Shown piece by piece: positions 53,916-64,000 of a DNA stretch of 64,000 nt. The stretch is from Vandiemenella viatica (lineage: Eukaryota; Arthropoda; Insecta; Orthoptera; Morabidae). Numbering within the stretch: the stretch's first letter is position 1; every line of letters starts with the position of its first letter. A program made the translations under genes and the position numbers. Location of the stretch: contig JARYHS010013630.1 of the NCBI GenBank assembly GCA_031002005.1, positions 242,241,539 through 242,305,538 on the forward strand, written 5' to 3'. The notes below the pieces were generated by a model. That model worked only from the letters and a program-made list of their open reading frames with translations. It was not told the DNA's origin and did no database searches.

Positions 53916-54550
53916 CATTGCAGTCATACGCTATGGAAATCTCCTTTCTTACAACCTTATTACTAATTTTTTCATTGATATTTTGCAGCTTGTCAACAGT
54001 GAGGTGACGATCATGGACCAAAAAAAAAATTGAAATCGTCCATGGTATTTCCAAGAAACCACTCCAGGCTTTAGCGAGGAGCAAAATCTGGACTACTACT
54101 CGAATATTGGGTCCCAACGTTACCACTCGCTATAAGATGATTCGCTTGCCAAGTGAAATATACGATGGTCATTCCAAAAGACATACCAACCATGTTACTA
54201 CTTCCGAAATGTGAGGACACTGGATGTATGATACGTATGTTTGGAAACATGAGGAATGTGCTTTCAGTGTTGTCCGAAGATGAATCAGCAACTATCGATC
54301 GAGACCAACCAAAAGTTTGTTTCCTTCCAGCGTATGTTCACTGTAACGCGCAGAAACAAGAAGGAACAGTAATAACAGCTAAAAGCCCTCAAAACAGTCG
54401 CCCAGCTCATACACAGCTCTCTTACGTTACTGCGATCGTTTTGCACATTGCACTACAAGAAGACAGTTATTTATATTTGCGTTATTTTTCGTTAACTGAA
54501 CCAAAAACAGGTTGCCTGTCTTTCACTTTATTATCTGACTAACGTGTAAT
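53916..54550. other. Spacer between LINE A and the Penelope-like element
   Basis: A 129-codon plus-strand frame (54153-54542) shows no domain. On the minus strand HDRHLTVDKLQNI (near 54010) recalls mariner HTH sequences, but too weakly to call. Confidence 0.35.
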
Positions 54551-54553
54551 TAA

Positions 54554-56002
54554 TGCTGCACGGACGAACAGATAAACTATCAAAGAAATACAAATTCTGC
54601 AAGGTTTATAGACATCATCAAGGATCTCCGCCTTGGTCCGCATGACTTACTGGTGAGCTTCCATGTGGTGTCATTGTTCACCAGGGTCCCTCTGGCTCTA
54701 TTAGAACAGCATTTTGAGGCCGGATTGATTGAATTGTTCCGGCACACACTCCAATCAACGTACTTCTTGTATAACGGGGAGTACTACGAACAGGTGGATG
54801 GAGTAGCCATGGGCAGCCCCTTGTCGCCGGCGATCGCAAACTTCTTCATGGAGCACTTCGAAGATAAAGCGCTAGCTAGCGCTCACATGAAGCCAAGCGC
54901 GTTTTACCGTTATGTGGACGACACTTTTGTCGTTTGGCCCCACGGCAGAGACAGCCTGGAAGGTTTTCTCCAGCATCTGAATAGCATCAACAAAAACATC
55001 AAGTTCACGATGGAGGTGGAAGAGAACGGCCGGCTTCCTTTCTTAGACATTCTTATAGAGAGGAAACCAGATGGGACACTTAGACACTCTGTGTACAGGA
55101 AGCCTACGCACACAGACCTGTACCTGAACGCACGTAGTTATCACCGCCCGGCACAGCGCAATACTGTGCTCACTACGCTGGTACACAGGGCGCGAGCGAT
55201 TTGTGACGTTGACACCCTACCTGGCGAAGTTATCCATCTACGGCAGACATTCAGGCGCAACGGGTACTCGGAGCATCAGATCAGATTGGCATTCCGAGAA
55301 CCGAGACGCAGGCTCAATAACACCGAGAACGAGCCACAGGATCGCATTGCCTTCTTGCCATACTCCGGTCCTACAATGTCGAAGATTGGCAGAGTTCTGG
55401 CCAGAAACGGGATTAAGACCATCATCCTGCCGCCACCGAAGCTGAAGAACATGTTGCGCTCCCCCAAGGACGACTTGGCACTCCGAACACCGGGAGTTTA
55501 TAGCATTCCATGTGAATGCGGTAAGAGATACATTGGCCAGACGGTACGGTGCATTAACCAGCGATGTCTGGAACACGCCCGAAACGTGCGTCTGGGGCAG
55601 AGCGAAAAATCGGCGGTGGCGGAACATAGCCTGGAATAAGGCCATGGCTTTGATTTTGAGAATACCAGGATATTGGCGCGTACAAGGAACTTCTGGGACA
55701 GTATTCTCACAGAAGCAGTAGAAATTCGTACCACGTGCAATCTCGTCAACCGGGACGGTGGATACCAGCTGAGGGAAGCGTGGGCACCTGTCATTAATGC
55801 AATACGTCGTCAGCGTGCCGAGGTGCACAGCACGGCGGCCGCGGACCAACTACACCCACGCCAGCCCCCCCTCCACCGCCTAGTCGCCGACCGAGCCAGC
55901 CAACCAGCTGCGCGCACGTCAACCACGCGCGCATTCGGAGGCTATAAGAACCAGCCTTCCGACGGATCCCGCACTTCACCAGAAGATGGCGACGGGGCAT
56001 GA
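54554..56002 (+). pseudogene. Penelope-like element: RT plus GIY-YIG endonuclease, one in-frame stop
   Basis: A single frame opens at 54554 (NSARFIDIIKDLRL) and runs to TGA at 56000-56002, broken only by TAA at 55637-55639. RT motifs are SFHVVSLFTRVPL (the family usually has an Asp where His stands), GVAMGSPLSPAIANFFME and the catalytic YRYVDDTFVVW, then LPFLDI and YRKPTHTDLYLN. The GIY-YIG endonuclease is GVYSIPCECGKRYIGQT (about 55492-55543) with CLEHARNVR and AEHSLE. After the stop come TRNFWDSILTEAVEIR and NRDGGYQLREAW. The N-terminal part of RT is missing (5' truncation). Penelope proteins copy and insert their RNA with this enzyme pair. GC-richer than the flanks. Confidence 0.92.
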
Positions 56003-56020
56003 GATCGCCGAAATATCGTG
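55980..56020 (+). ncRNA. Hammerhead-ribozyme-like motif at the Penelope 3' end
   Basis: CAGAAGA (55980-55986; consensus CUGANGA with one change), stem II GGCGA/TCGCC (55988-55992 with 56005-56009), then GAAA (56010-56013) and TATCGTG. Penelope-like elements are known to carry hammerhead motifs in their terminal repeats. The changed core base suggests this copy is inactive. It overlaps the last codons of the ORF. Confidence 0.45.
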
Positions 56021-56580
56021 TGGAAACACCTTGTTTACTCGGCTAGTCTCCCGAGAAGACTACATCCAAAGAAATACTGACTGGGTAGAAAAAAGTATAG
56101 AATTAACCCTGCTTTTTCCTCTTTCTTGGATTTCCTCCTCTCCTAAATTTTGGTTATATGCGAATGTTTTAAACACGCTTGAGAACATAGGTAATTTCTA
56201 CACCTACTTGAAACTGACATTAATTTGGAAGATTTTATGGTTTTTGATGACCCAAAGGTACACTTCAAGCAGTATTGAAATGGTGTTGACTGGCGTTTGT
56301 ATGTGTATATGTATTAAGATATAAGACATATAATTCGTGACTGATACACAAAGTGGGTATAGTTTGTACAATTTAAACATACATTTATACAGGGCTAATC
56401 GAGGTAAACATTCTGACACCTACTCTGACATTAATATTCTTTCTCCTTATCATCACCACCACAGCGCCAGACAATATTAAATCGATAGATTCTGTTTCCA
56501 AACACTGGAATGAATGGACTATTTTATTTCTTGGAATGTCGTTATCACACTGAAACACAATGTAAGATATCACAAATGTG
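56021..56580. other. Intergenic DNA, nothing recognised
   Basis: AT-rich sequence right of the Penelope-like element; no gene supported. Confidence 0.4.
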
Positions 56581-57015
56581 ATATAAGATATTACTTCGTG
56601 TAATTTCATTGAAATGATTCGTTTTTGCTTGATCTCTGCACGCACATAGAAAAAAAATCCAAAATTTACGGTTTTGGTCGGTTTTTCATTAATGAAATAG
56701 GGTACTAATAGGGATAAATAGTATCTTACATTTTAACTGATGACATAAGATATCACTGTGCATAGTTTCGCTCAAATCCATTCATTAGGTTTTGCTTGAG
56801 GCGCACTCAAACACAAAAATTCCAAAGCTTCCGTTTTGGGCCTCTGTATCTTTGGTTCTGGTTAAATATATCCTTTAAGTTCCAGATGAAATAAGCTATC
56901 GCTATGTGAAGTTTCGAAAAAAAAAAGTTCATCAGTTTTTGCGTGATGCGCGGGCAAACAAAAAAAAGTTTCAGAATTTACGGTTTTAAAATTTGGTACT
57001 TTTTAAAAATATCCT
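56581..57015 (+). repeat. Diverged tandem repeat, about 150-160 bp unit, three copies
   Basis: Units start with ATAAGATATTACTTCGTG (56583), ATAAGATATCACTGTGCA (56745) and ATAAGCTATCGCTATGTG (56890). Each continues with a TTCATTxxGTTTTTGCTTGA-like block, a (G/C)CGCAC/GCGGGC block, an A-rich run and TTTACGGTTTT. The unit resembles the one at 24891 in its TTTTTGCGTGA word. Confidence 0.7.
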
Positions 57016-57205
57016 ACAATATATACGTACCTATCACACAAAATACTACTACGTACATATTCGTTAAAAGCTGTCCATTAAGCACGAACAGATAAATGTT
57101 AATACAAAAAATTCAAATTTTACGGTAGAACACATTACAATTATTCTCTTGAAATACGTAAATTTCGTGTTCAAACGCTGTACAGTTTTATCATATAGTG
57201 TAGAG

Positions 57206-59006
57206 CAGTGATGTCAAAGATACGGCCCGCGGGCCGCATCCGGCTCCCGGGCCCTATCAACACGGCCTGCGATCGCAATGTGACACAGAAAGAAGAATCA
57301 TGTTTTTTTTAAAGCTTTTAGACTTCACTCGATTCCTCTACGGAAGTTTTAAAATGCGCACACTACATTTATAAGTAATTTCTAAGGCAGCCCGTGCCTG
57401 GACAAGTGAGAGAGATAGACAGTAACGCCATCTCTTAGCAAAAAGCGGAATCTTCCACGCGCTTCGAGTGATTTTATTAAAGACTGTAAGTTCAAAGTTG
57501 CCGATGTTTCATTTCCATCTGAAAAGTCAATAATTCAAAATATTTCGCAGTCAAGAAACACTGTTGCTTCAAGAATAAATGATTTATCTCAAAATTTGGT
57601 TCTTCAATTGAAGGAGAAAATTAAGGAATTTACAAACTTTTCACTGGCTGTTGACGAGAGCACTGATACTGTTGATACAGCTCAACTTGCTGTCTTTATG
57701 CGAGGTATTAACAGTAACTTTGAAATAACTGAAGAACTATTAAAGTGAGTTCCATTGACATGTACTACATAAGCAAATGATATTTATTCTGCAATTGAGC
57801 ATTGGATAGCAGAATATGAACGCGACTGGAATATACTTAGCAGCACAACTACGGATGGCGCTCCTGTCATAGCTGGCAAACAATCGGGCGTTGTAACTAA
57901 ATTAAATCAGAAAACATCAGGGAATTTTGTGGGATTTCACTTTATAATTCATCAGGAATCATTGGCATCCAAACATTTAAAAATGGACCATGTCATGCAA
58001 CCTATAATTAAAATAGTAAATTTTATAAGGAGCAGAGGACTAAATCACCGACAGTTCAGGCAGTTTTTAGAAGATTTGGACGAAAAGTTTTCTGATGTCC
58101 CTTATTTCACCGAAGTTCGTTGGCTCAGTCGAGGAGTAGTTTTAGAAAGATTTTGTGCATTACGTGACCATATTCATGTTAGAAAAAGGCAACCCAATTG
58201 ATTATCACTATGACTGGTGGGTTGATTGTGTCTTTTGTAGATATGAATAAACACTTGACTGATCTGAATGTAAAGTTACAGGGAAAAAATCTGATTGTCA
58301 CTCAAATGCATTCAAGCGTTTGAACCAAAGTTGAGTCTGTGGGAAAATCACGTAAAAATTCATACTTTTATCATTTCCCTCATTTAAAATCATTTGGCAC
58401 AGTGAATCAAAAAAAATGGGTCAATATTCTCAACTTCTGCAAAATCTGATCACGGAATTCAACAATCGCTTTGAAGACTTCCACAAAATGAATGAAATGG
58501 AATTCCCAATTTTCAACAATCCATTCAATTTTGAAGCTTCACAGGCACCGGTTCATTTGCAATTGGAGTATTTTGAAAGAAATATTTTATACACTCTATT
58601 TCAAGAGTTTGGATAACTACCCGGAATTAAAAAAGCATGCAGCACGCATTCTGAGCATGTTTGGTAGCACCTATTTATGTGAGCAGTTGTTTTTCCGTCA
58701 TGAAAATAAATAAGAACAAACATCGCACAAGACTTACGAATGAACATCTCCAATCAATTCTTAAAATAATTACAACAAATATGATACCTGACATCAATGA
58801 GCTTGTCAAAAACAAGAGAAATCAGGTATCTGGATCCTCGACCTCAAAATGACTACCCTGTTTTATAACTTTGATATGATTTTTGACAACCGTATATTAT
58901 ATACTATACAATTAAATAAATAAAATGTTATAATAATTCAGTACATTTATTTTATTATTCTAAATTTAATATACGGCCCTCTGCAAAATTGAGTTTGACA
59001 CCTATG
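57206..59006 (+). mobile_element. hAT transposon (GTF2IRD2/ZBED-like), degenerate
   Basis: Left end CAGTGATGTCAAAGATACGG, right end (other strand) CATAGGTGTCAAACTCAATT; perfect 8-bp duplication GTGTAGAG at 57198-57205 and 59007-59014. Length 1801 bp. The plus strand holds a decayed transposase. Its 400-bp deletion derivative is at 42319-42718. Confidence 0.92.
57470..58850 (+). pseudogene. hAT transposase, decayed
   Basis: Pieces in order: FTNFSLAVDESTDTVDTAQL (57640-57700), TTDGAPVIAGKQSGVV (57850-57897), then the long frame 57929-58201 with FIRSRGLNHRQFRQFLED, VRWLSRGVVLERFC, and at 58416-58850 FNNRFEDFHKM and the RTRLTNEHLQSIL dimerisation tail. This order matches GTF2IRD2/EPM2AIP1-like hAT transposases. 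Stops at 57748 and 57766, and frameshifts near 58200 and 58610, kill it. The BED finger is not visible. Confidence 0.85.
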
Positions 59007-59014
59007 GTGTAGAG

Positions 59015-59767
59015 CTTAGTTGTGAACAATTCTCTTATCATGCTAGCTTCAGTCGCGAAAATTTATATCTTCTTTCTGTAAATGATATTCTCTTTTAGCG
59101 CAGAATTATATTGATTTTATTTGTACGTTATTTTTTTCTTCAAAAGTTATAGTGTTAGGGCGATGCTCAGGAGGAAATTAACGTTGTTCCTTTCTAACCT
59201 TCATAATCATTTGCGTTCATTCGGGGAATTGTTAAGGTAGAGGACCTTGAACTCTGAAAAAATTACAACTATAATTATTTTATTCGAAACAAATTTAGTC
59301 AGTTGCTAATTACGGAAGTATACCCTACCATATTATTGAACAATTAAGCCCAAATTTTCTTTCATAATGGCTAAAGAAAAAGAATCATAACCGACATTCT
59401 GTTGTGACAGCACTGGACGAGCGACTTTGTCGTCGTCGTCTGTCCTGTCCTGAATTTTTTTTAAAATGTTTCAATGCCTGTTTGTCTGTTTACATACTGG
59501 TTAGAGTAATAACAAACTGGTTTGCATTATAATTGACGTATTGGTCTGGATTAATCAATCAGGGGTTGGTTTTTATCTGAATCTTAAAATCTGTTATTTA
59601 TTATTTAAAGCTATAATTCATTGAATATCTGACAAAAGTTCACAACAAACCGCAGCGGCATGTACTTTAAGCATATAAAAGGCAATGGTAAGTTTAGGAC
59701 AATTGAGACTTCTTTTTCTTTCCCAAAATTACTACTGTACTAATCGATGATTCATGTATAGGATATG
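59015..59767. other. Intergenic DNA, nothing recognised
   Basis: AT-rich, no frames or element ends supported. Confidence 0.45.
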
Positions 59768-60800
59768 ATTAAATTAAATTAAATTAAATTGCAATGGAGC
59801 GCATGCTCCGGTGGCAATTTCCCTAAACCCCCATCTTCCGCCTTTTCTGCATCCACCTACATTTACCCTTTACAAATTTTAACTTTATATTCTTTCAACG
59901 TTTTTGGCAAATTATTCATTATATTTCTCTCGGTAACTTATTCCAATCCCTGACACCCTTACCTAAAAAAGAGAATCTTCCCACACCCTTGTGCCTGAAA
60001 TCGAGTGCCAGCTTGTGGTCATGGTCATCTTTTCCCTTACATGCATTACTTTCAATTCTTACAACAATATCTTTCCATGCCTCATCACCAATATACGCCT
60101 TGTACACTCCCATGACCCTCTTCATCCCCCTTCTGTCTTCCAATGATTCCCATTCCAGCTCTTTTATCATAGCTGTTACTGATTGCGTTCTCTTCCCAAC
60201 TCCTGTATTTGATACTCAAAATGTGGGTCCCATACCATATTCGAGCAATGGTCTGACCAAAGTTTTGTAACCCAATTCCCTTACTTCTCTCGTACATCCC
60301 ATCACTCTCTCCAACAAATGCAGAATTTTGAAACCTTTTCCTACTACCTGTCCAATGTGATCTGCCCAGTTAAGCTTGTTATCAAATGTAATGCCAAGAT
60401 ATTTACATTTCAAGTGTTCAATAAGCAATTATTTCCCCACCTTATAATCATAATAAACCTTTAGTTTTTTTATTTCTGTATCTAAAAAACTGACTCTTCT
60501 TTGTATTTATCTTCATCCCATGTTTACCAACCTAACCAGATATCCTGTCCTGATCACCCTGCAACTGTTTACAATCCTCAATCGTTTTGATCCTTTTATA
60601 TAGCACTATGTCATCTGCAAGCAATCTAATTTCAGATAGTAAACAATCAACACAATTATTCATTAGGATAATAAATAGCAATAGTCCCAATACGCTACCC
60701 TGTGGCACTCCCATTTTTACTTCCATTTCTACCCTAACTTTCGGCTTTCTACCTTTCAAAAATTATTCTATCCAACAAATCCTAAATATAAGGTGACCTG
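59768..60800 (-). pseudogene. LINE family C, antisense, 5'-truncated
   Basis: The minus strand has GVPQGSVLGLLLF and LLADDIVLY of RT (60740-60620; Leu-Ala-Asp-Asp), KYLGITFDNKLNWADHIGQV (60400-60340), YKTLVRPLLEYG (60260) and the C-terminal VGRFSFLGKGVRDWNKLPRE (59985-59920). It ends ATTGCCACCGGAGCATGCGC, TCCATTGCAATT and (AAATT)n, a pentanucleotide tail instead of poly(A). Three frames carry the pieces, so there are at least two frameshifts. Truncated fragments of the family are at 9797, 37621 and 44225. Confidence 0.85.
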
Positions 60801-62759
60801 GTTTTGTCATTTACAGATTATTTGTGAGTTATTAATGTTGCTATGAAAGGTTACCCTTATTTGCAATGCAAATTAAAATAATTAATTGAACTGGCCTAAT
60901 AAATGAATGAATATGAAATTAATACAATCTCAGGTAATTTATCTTATCTCAAAAAACATAAAACGACTGATTTTATTAATTATAATGAAGTAAATTTATA
61001 ACAAATCACAAACATATTGAAATTAAAGAACACGAGAATTTTGTTTCAATTTTCATTGGAGGGTCTTCTCGTCGTGTACATTCACATATCGACGGGGATC
61101 GTATTTCGGGCAGGTGGATGGAAAAGTGTTGCGTGGCTGCGAGAAAAACAGCTGGCTGCCGGTTGTGGTGGATGAAGGTCCTATTGCAGATAGTGGGGTC
61201 CCCCGCAGCAAAGGTGGAAGTATTTTGTGTCACTAGGATTTCGCTTCAGTGAATGTCCCCGACTGGCTGCTCTGCAATGTCTTCAACTGCCAAGAGGTTG
61301 TGCCAGAAGAGAATCGAGACGTAATACATGCTGAATCTCCACCGTGATCTAACCCTCTTCCTGCTTGAGGATAGAACTTGACCAACTGTGCAATCACGAA
61401 GAAAAACTGGCTTCATCGATTGGCTCACATGTAAAAGAAAACTATAATTTGTTACCTCGCACAGAAATTACGTCGGTGTTTGGTTTTGATAGCGTACCGT
61501 TTTGGTGCGTTTTGCAGGTATCCATAAATAAAAAAGTTTTCCAGGAACGTGTTTTTAAGCAACTTCCTAGGTTATATCAAAAAACGATGACAATATTTTC
61601 AGAACTTAATGGTCCCACGTGTTTGTCTGGGATAGGCCCAGTGCTAATTGACAATGTTTGTCACTGCAATCCGCCGAAAGATTCTTTGTTGGATCCGACC
61701 TTAAAGCTGTAGAGCCACTCCCTCCATCCTTAAGATACGTCGCTTCACACTTTATTAATTGTATGCTGAAATCCGCATTTTTTCTATGGTAATACTGTAC
61801 TCGTAAAGTCTTGATTCCGGTAACAATCCAGGCTTTACTATTTAAGACCACCACTTCTGACGACACAGACAGGTTCGTGTCACGATTGCGCTATCCATTT
61901 AACAATTTCTCCCGATAAAAGTTTTAATACCAATGTGGAACATTACAAAAACTTTAGTGACAATCTGCTAGGTGGGAGTTGTCTGTTTGGTGATGGTGCT
62001 GACTTCGGCTTTTCTCATCTCTGCTAGATTTTCAGTGGTTATACATTTAATTCTGAATACGAAGATTAAAAGTGCCTTAAGGTCTGTTCAGCTCTGAAAC
62101 GTTACACGGAGATCATATTATTCCTCTGATCATTACTAATGTTAGCAGTAGAAAAACATGTGTCTGAAAAAACAGAGGAAACTACGCGAAATAAAACTCT
62201 TTTGCAGGACTTTAACACTATTTTTATATCAAAACCCATTTTAATTTATGAAAGAGTTTTCTTCTTGGAATTTTTTAACTTCAGAAGAGTGAAAATGAAA
62301 TAGTTATTCACAATCACTGATGTGAGTGATTTTTTACTTTGAAAAGTAGTAATTAACGAGCCTTTGGAAATTGCATTCATTTATAGGAACTAATCTGGGA
62401 TATTATGTACTTGTAGTCAAAGCTGGCAATTGATTATACCTTTGCGTGTTTGTTAAGAATTCCTCAATACTATTCTCATTCGTGATTAAATTGAACATAC
62501 TTAATCTAGTTAACAGCATTTATCCCACTCCACTAAAAATCGTAGAATAGTGCATATGAAGTAATTTGTTTTTTCATTCGCTTACGACTTTTCAACAGTT
62601 ATAAAGAAGAGCAATTTATATTCTTTACATTTGCAGAAACAAAGTTCACATTTTGGTATAGAAAACTATTGGTGACTTTTGAATTAGTCAAATGTTTTTG
62701 ATGAATTTAAGTTTGTAAAAACGAATGTCGGTTCAAATACTAAACGTCTTATGTTCTGA
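60801..62759. other. Long stretch without a supported gene
   Basis: A frame at 61365-61712 (115 codons) and one on the minus strand at 61006-61233 have no known domain. No element ends seen. Confidence 0.4.
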
Positions 62760-63005
62760 CAAAACCATTTTAATTTAAAACTCCAAGACCACAACCTGAA
62801 TGTTGGTTGGATCCTCCCTCAAGCCAGCGCCTTTCCCCTGGGACCTACAGCTTAGCGTGGAATCCGAACCACGGAGCTACCGGACGTTCCTCATACGAAC
62901 AAATCACAGGTCGTAATAATTCATAACAACAGTAGGGTTCGAACACGGGACCTTGAATTTAATCGGCGAGTGACTCATCCACGGAGCTACCAAACCACTC
63001 TTCCT
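62760..63005 (-). repeat. Repeat with two tRNA-like segments
   Basis: The minus strand has GGTAGCTCCGTGGATGAGTC then GTGTTCGAACCC (62988-62936), and about 110 bp on GGTAGCTCCGTGGTTCGGAT (62882-62860). The A-box-like word GGTAGCTCCGTGG occurs twice in the same orientation. This may be a dimeric tRNA-derived SINE or two adjacent copies. Confidence 0.55.
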
Positions 63006-64000
63006 TTAAATTATGAAACGTGTATTTATACCACGGCTTTCCAACTCTTTGTTGAATAAGAAGAGACATCGTGTATGAGGCGTTACAAATTTCCAGTTCT
63101 GACTGCCTTAACTTTAAATTGAACTCATCGATGCGTCATTATGATACTGTGTAAGCTCCTTAGATAGCGATTCTCTTACCCAATCACGTCTCACCCAGTC
63201 TCTGACGCAATCAGTAGTAAGTCATGTCTCAATGATACTGAAAACCCAGTACCCTCATACAGAACAGAATGGTCATTTCATGTCATAGCGATCGAGAACG
63301 GTTTACCTCACAAGTAGACATTTAGAATGCTACAAGTTTTCTTACATATCGAAGAAAAATAAGGAAGAAGATAGACGTTTCTGGCAAAAATAATTGAAAA
63401 TTTCAGAAACCATTACAAAATTATTTTTTGAACTGTTACCGTACACAAAATATCATCCAACATGGAAAATTATTTCTTCTGTTATCAACAAATCCGTAAG
63501 TAATTTCAGAAAAGCTGTTATTATTCATTAGTATTCTCAGATAATTTGTTATATTTCCACGTTAGTGATGTGTTAATAAATAGTCTCCATTTTGCGTGTA
63601 AAGAAGGATGGAAGCAATGACCTTATTTTTATTGAATACACGTTCTCGTTTGAACATACTTAATCTAAACCCACGAAAACCGGTCGTGCTTCGCTTTGTT
63701 CGTATATCACTTCAAGGAGGGGAGGGGGGAGAAATAAGGCTATAATTTTCATGAAATCCTCAGTTTGCACAATCTGCTAAGTTGCTCGAACAGAAAACCT
63801 TGACGCATCGACACGATTATTCGGCGATGTTATTCGATTAAAGGAAATTGGCGTGAACGTTATTCTTCGTCGTCATTGTTCGTTATGTAATAAGATTTTC
63901 TTCCGGATGCCACGGATTGCTGGAAATGTAGGTGTGAGTTCAATCATATCCTGCGCGGCGTATTTTCGGTTGTCCCTAGAAATTGATGAGTCTGCCAGCC
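63006..64000. other. Intergenic DNA to the window end
   Basis: AT-rich; a G-rich patch at 63715-63732 resembles the one at 24862. No gene recognised. Confidence 0.4.

Noticed and set aside
53851..54126. Mariner HTH remnant on the minus strand
   Set aside because: Only a short HDRHLTV-like match; no ends, no DDE part.
1..64000. CRISPR array, operon, rRNA cluster or telomeric repeat
   Set aside because: No regularly spaced identical repeats with unique spacers, no rRNA-like sequence and no TTAGG arrays; the window is eukaryotic.

Overview
The window is eukaryotic, AT-rich and mostly built of transposable elements. Spliced secreted-protein genes, Tc1, Tigger and hAT DNA transposons, several LINE families, a Penelope-like element and tRNA-derived SINEs together point to an arthropod, most likely an insect with a large repeat-swollen genome; an orthopteran or other polyneopteran is plausible but is inference. 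There is no bacterial-style operon, rRNA or CRISPR.

The host genes I can support are two tandem, same-strand paralogues for small secreted Kazal-type serine protease inhibitors. KAZ-1 (26370-27452) has three exons, a TATA box and a poly(A) signal within about 1.3 kb and encodes 132 residues. KAZ-2 (29445-49093) has the same three-exon, all phase-1 architecture and encodes 114 residues, but its introns are 5.5 kb and 13.8 kb. Those introns hold a Tigger element, SINEs, several LINE fragments, a complete Tc1 element, an hAT MITE and a G-rich TIR element. The last, 47-nt exon (49047-49093) was found by its match to KAZ-1 exon 3; with it all six cysteines of both proteins have identical spacing (1-9-14-3-11). 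A 63-codon open frame at the left edge may be the end of a third gene.

Layout. 1-8.3 kb: possible gene end, a TIR element (893-2336) carrying a SINE, a diverged tandem repeat (2880-3445), a LINE-B fragment (5.93-7.09 kb) and a SINE with perfect target duplication. 8.3-11.15 kb: an hAT transposon with perfect 8-bp TSD whose transposase is broken by a 50-bp LINE-C tail. 11.7-15.4 kb: a GC-rich minisatellite element and mostly unremarkable DNA. 15.4-19.5 kb: antisense LINE-A copy plus an unrecognised repeated block with a nested SINE. 19.5-26.3 kb: a duplicated 0.3-kb block, a tandem repeat and a LINE-E tail. 26.3-49.3 kb: the two Kazal genes. 50.7-56.1 kb: a SINE, a nearly intact LINE-A with one in-frame stop, and a Penelope-like element (RT plus GIY-YIG) with a hammerhead-like motif. 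57.2-59.0 kb: a second hAT whose 400-bp deletion derivative lies at 42.3 kb. 59.8-60.8 kb: LINE-C. 62.8-63.0 kb: a tRNA-like double repeat.

Functionally the Kazal proteins would act outside the cell on serine proteases, with fast-changing N-terminal regions (Trp/Pro-rich in KAZ-1, Thr-rich in KAZ-2) before a conserved C-terminal domain. The elements are otherwise parasites, and their nesting gives a relative insertion order. LINE family letters A-E are labels used only here; no database search was possible.
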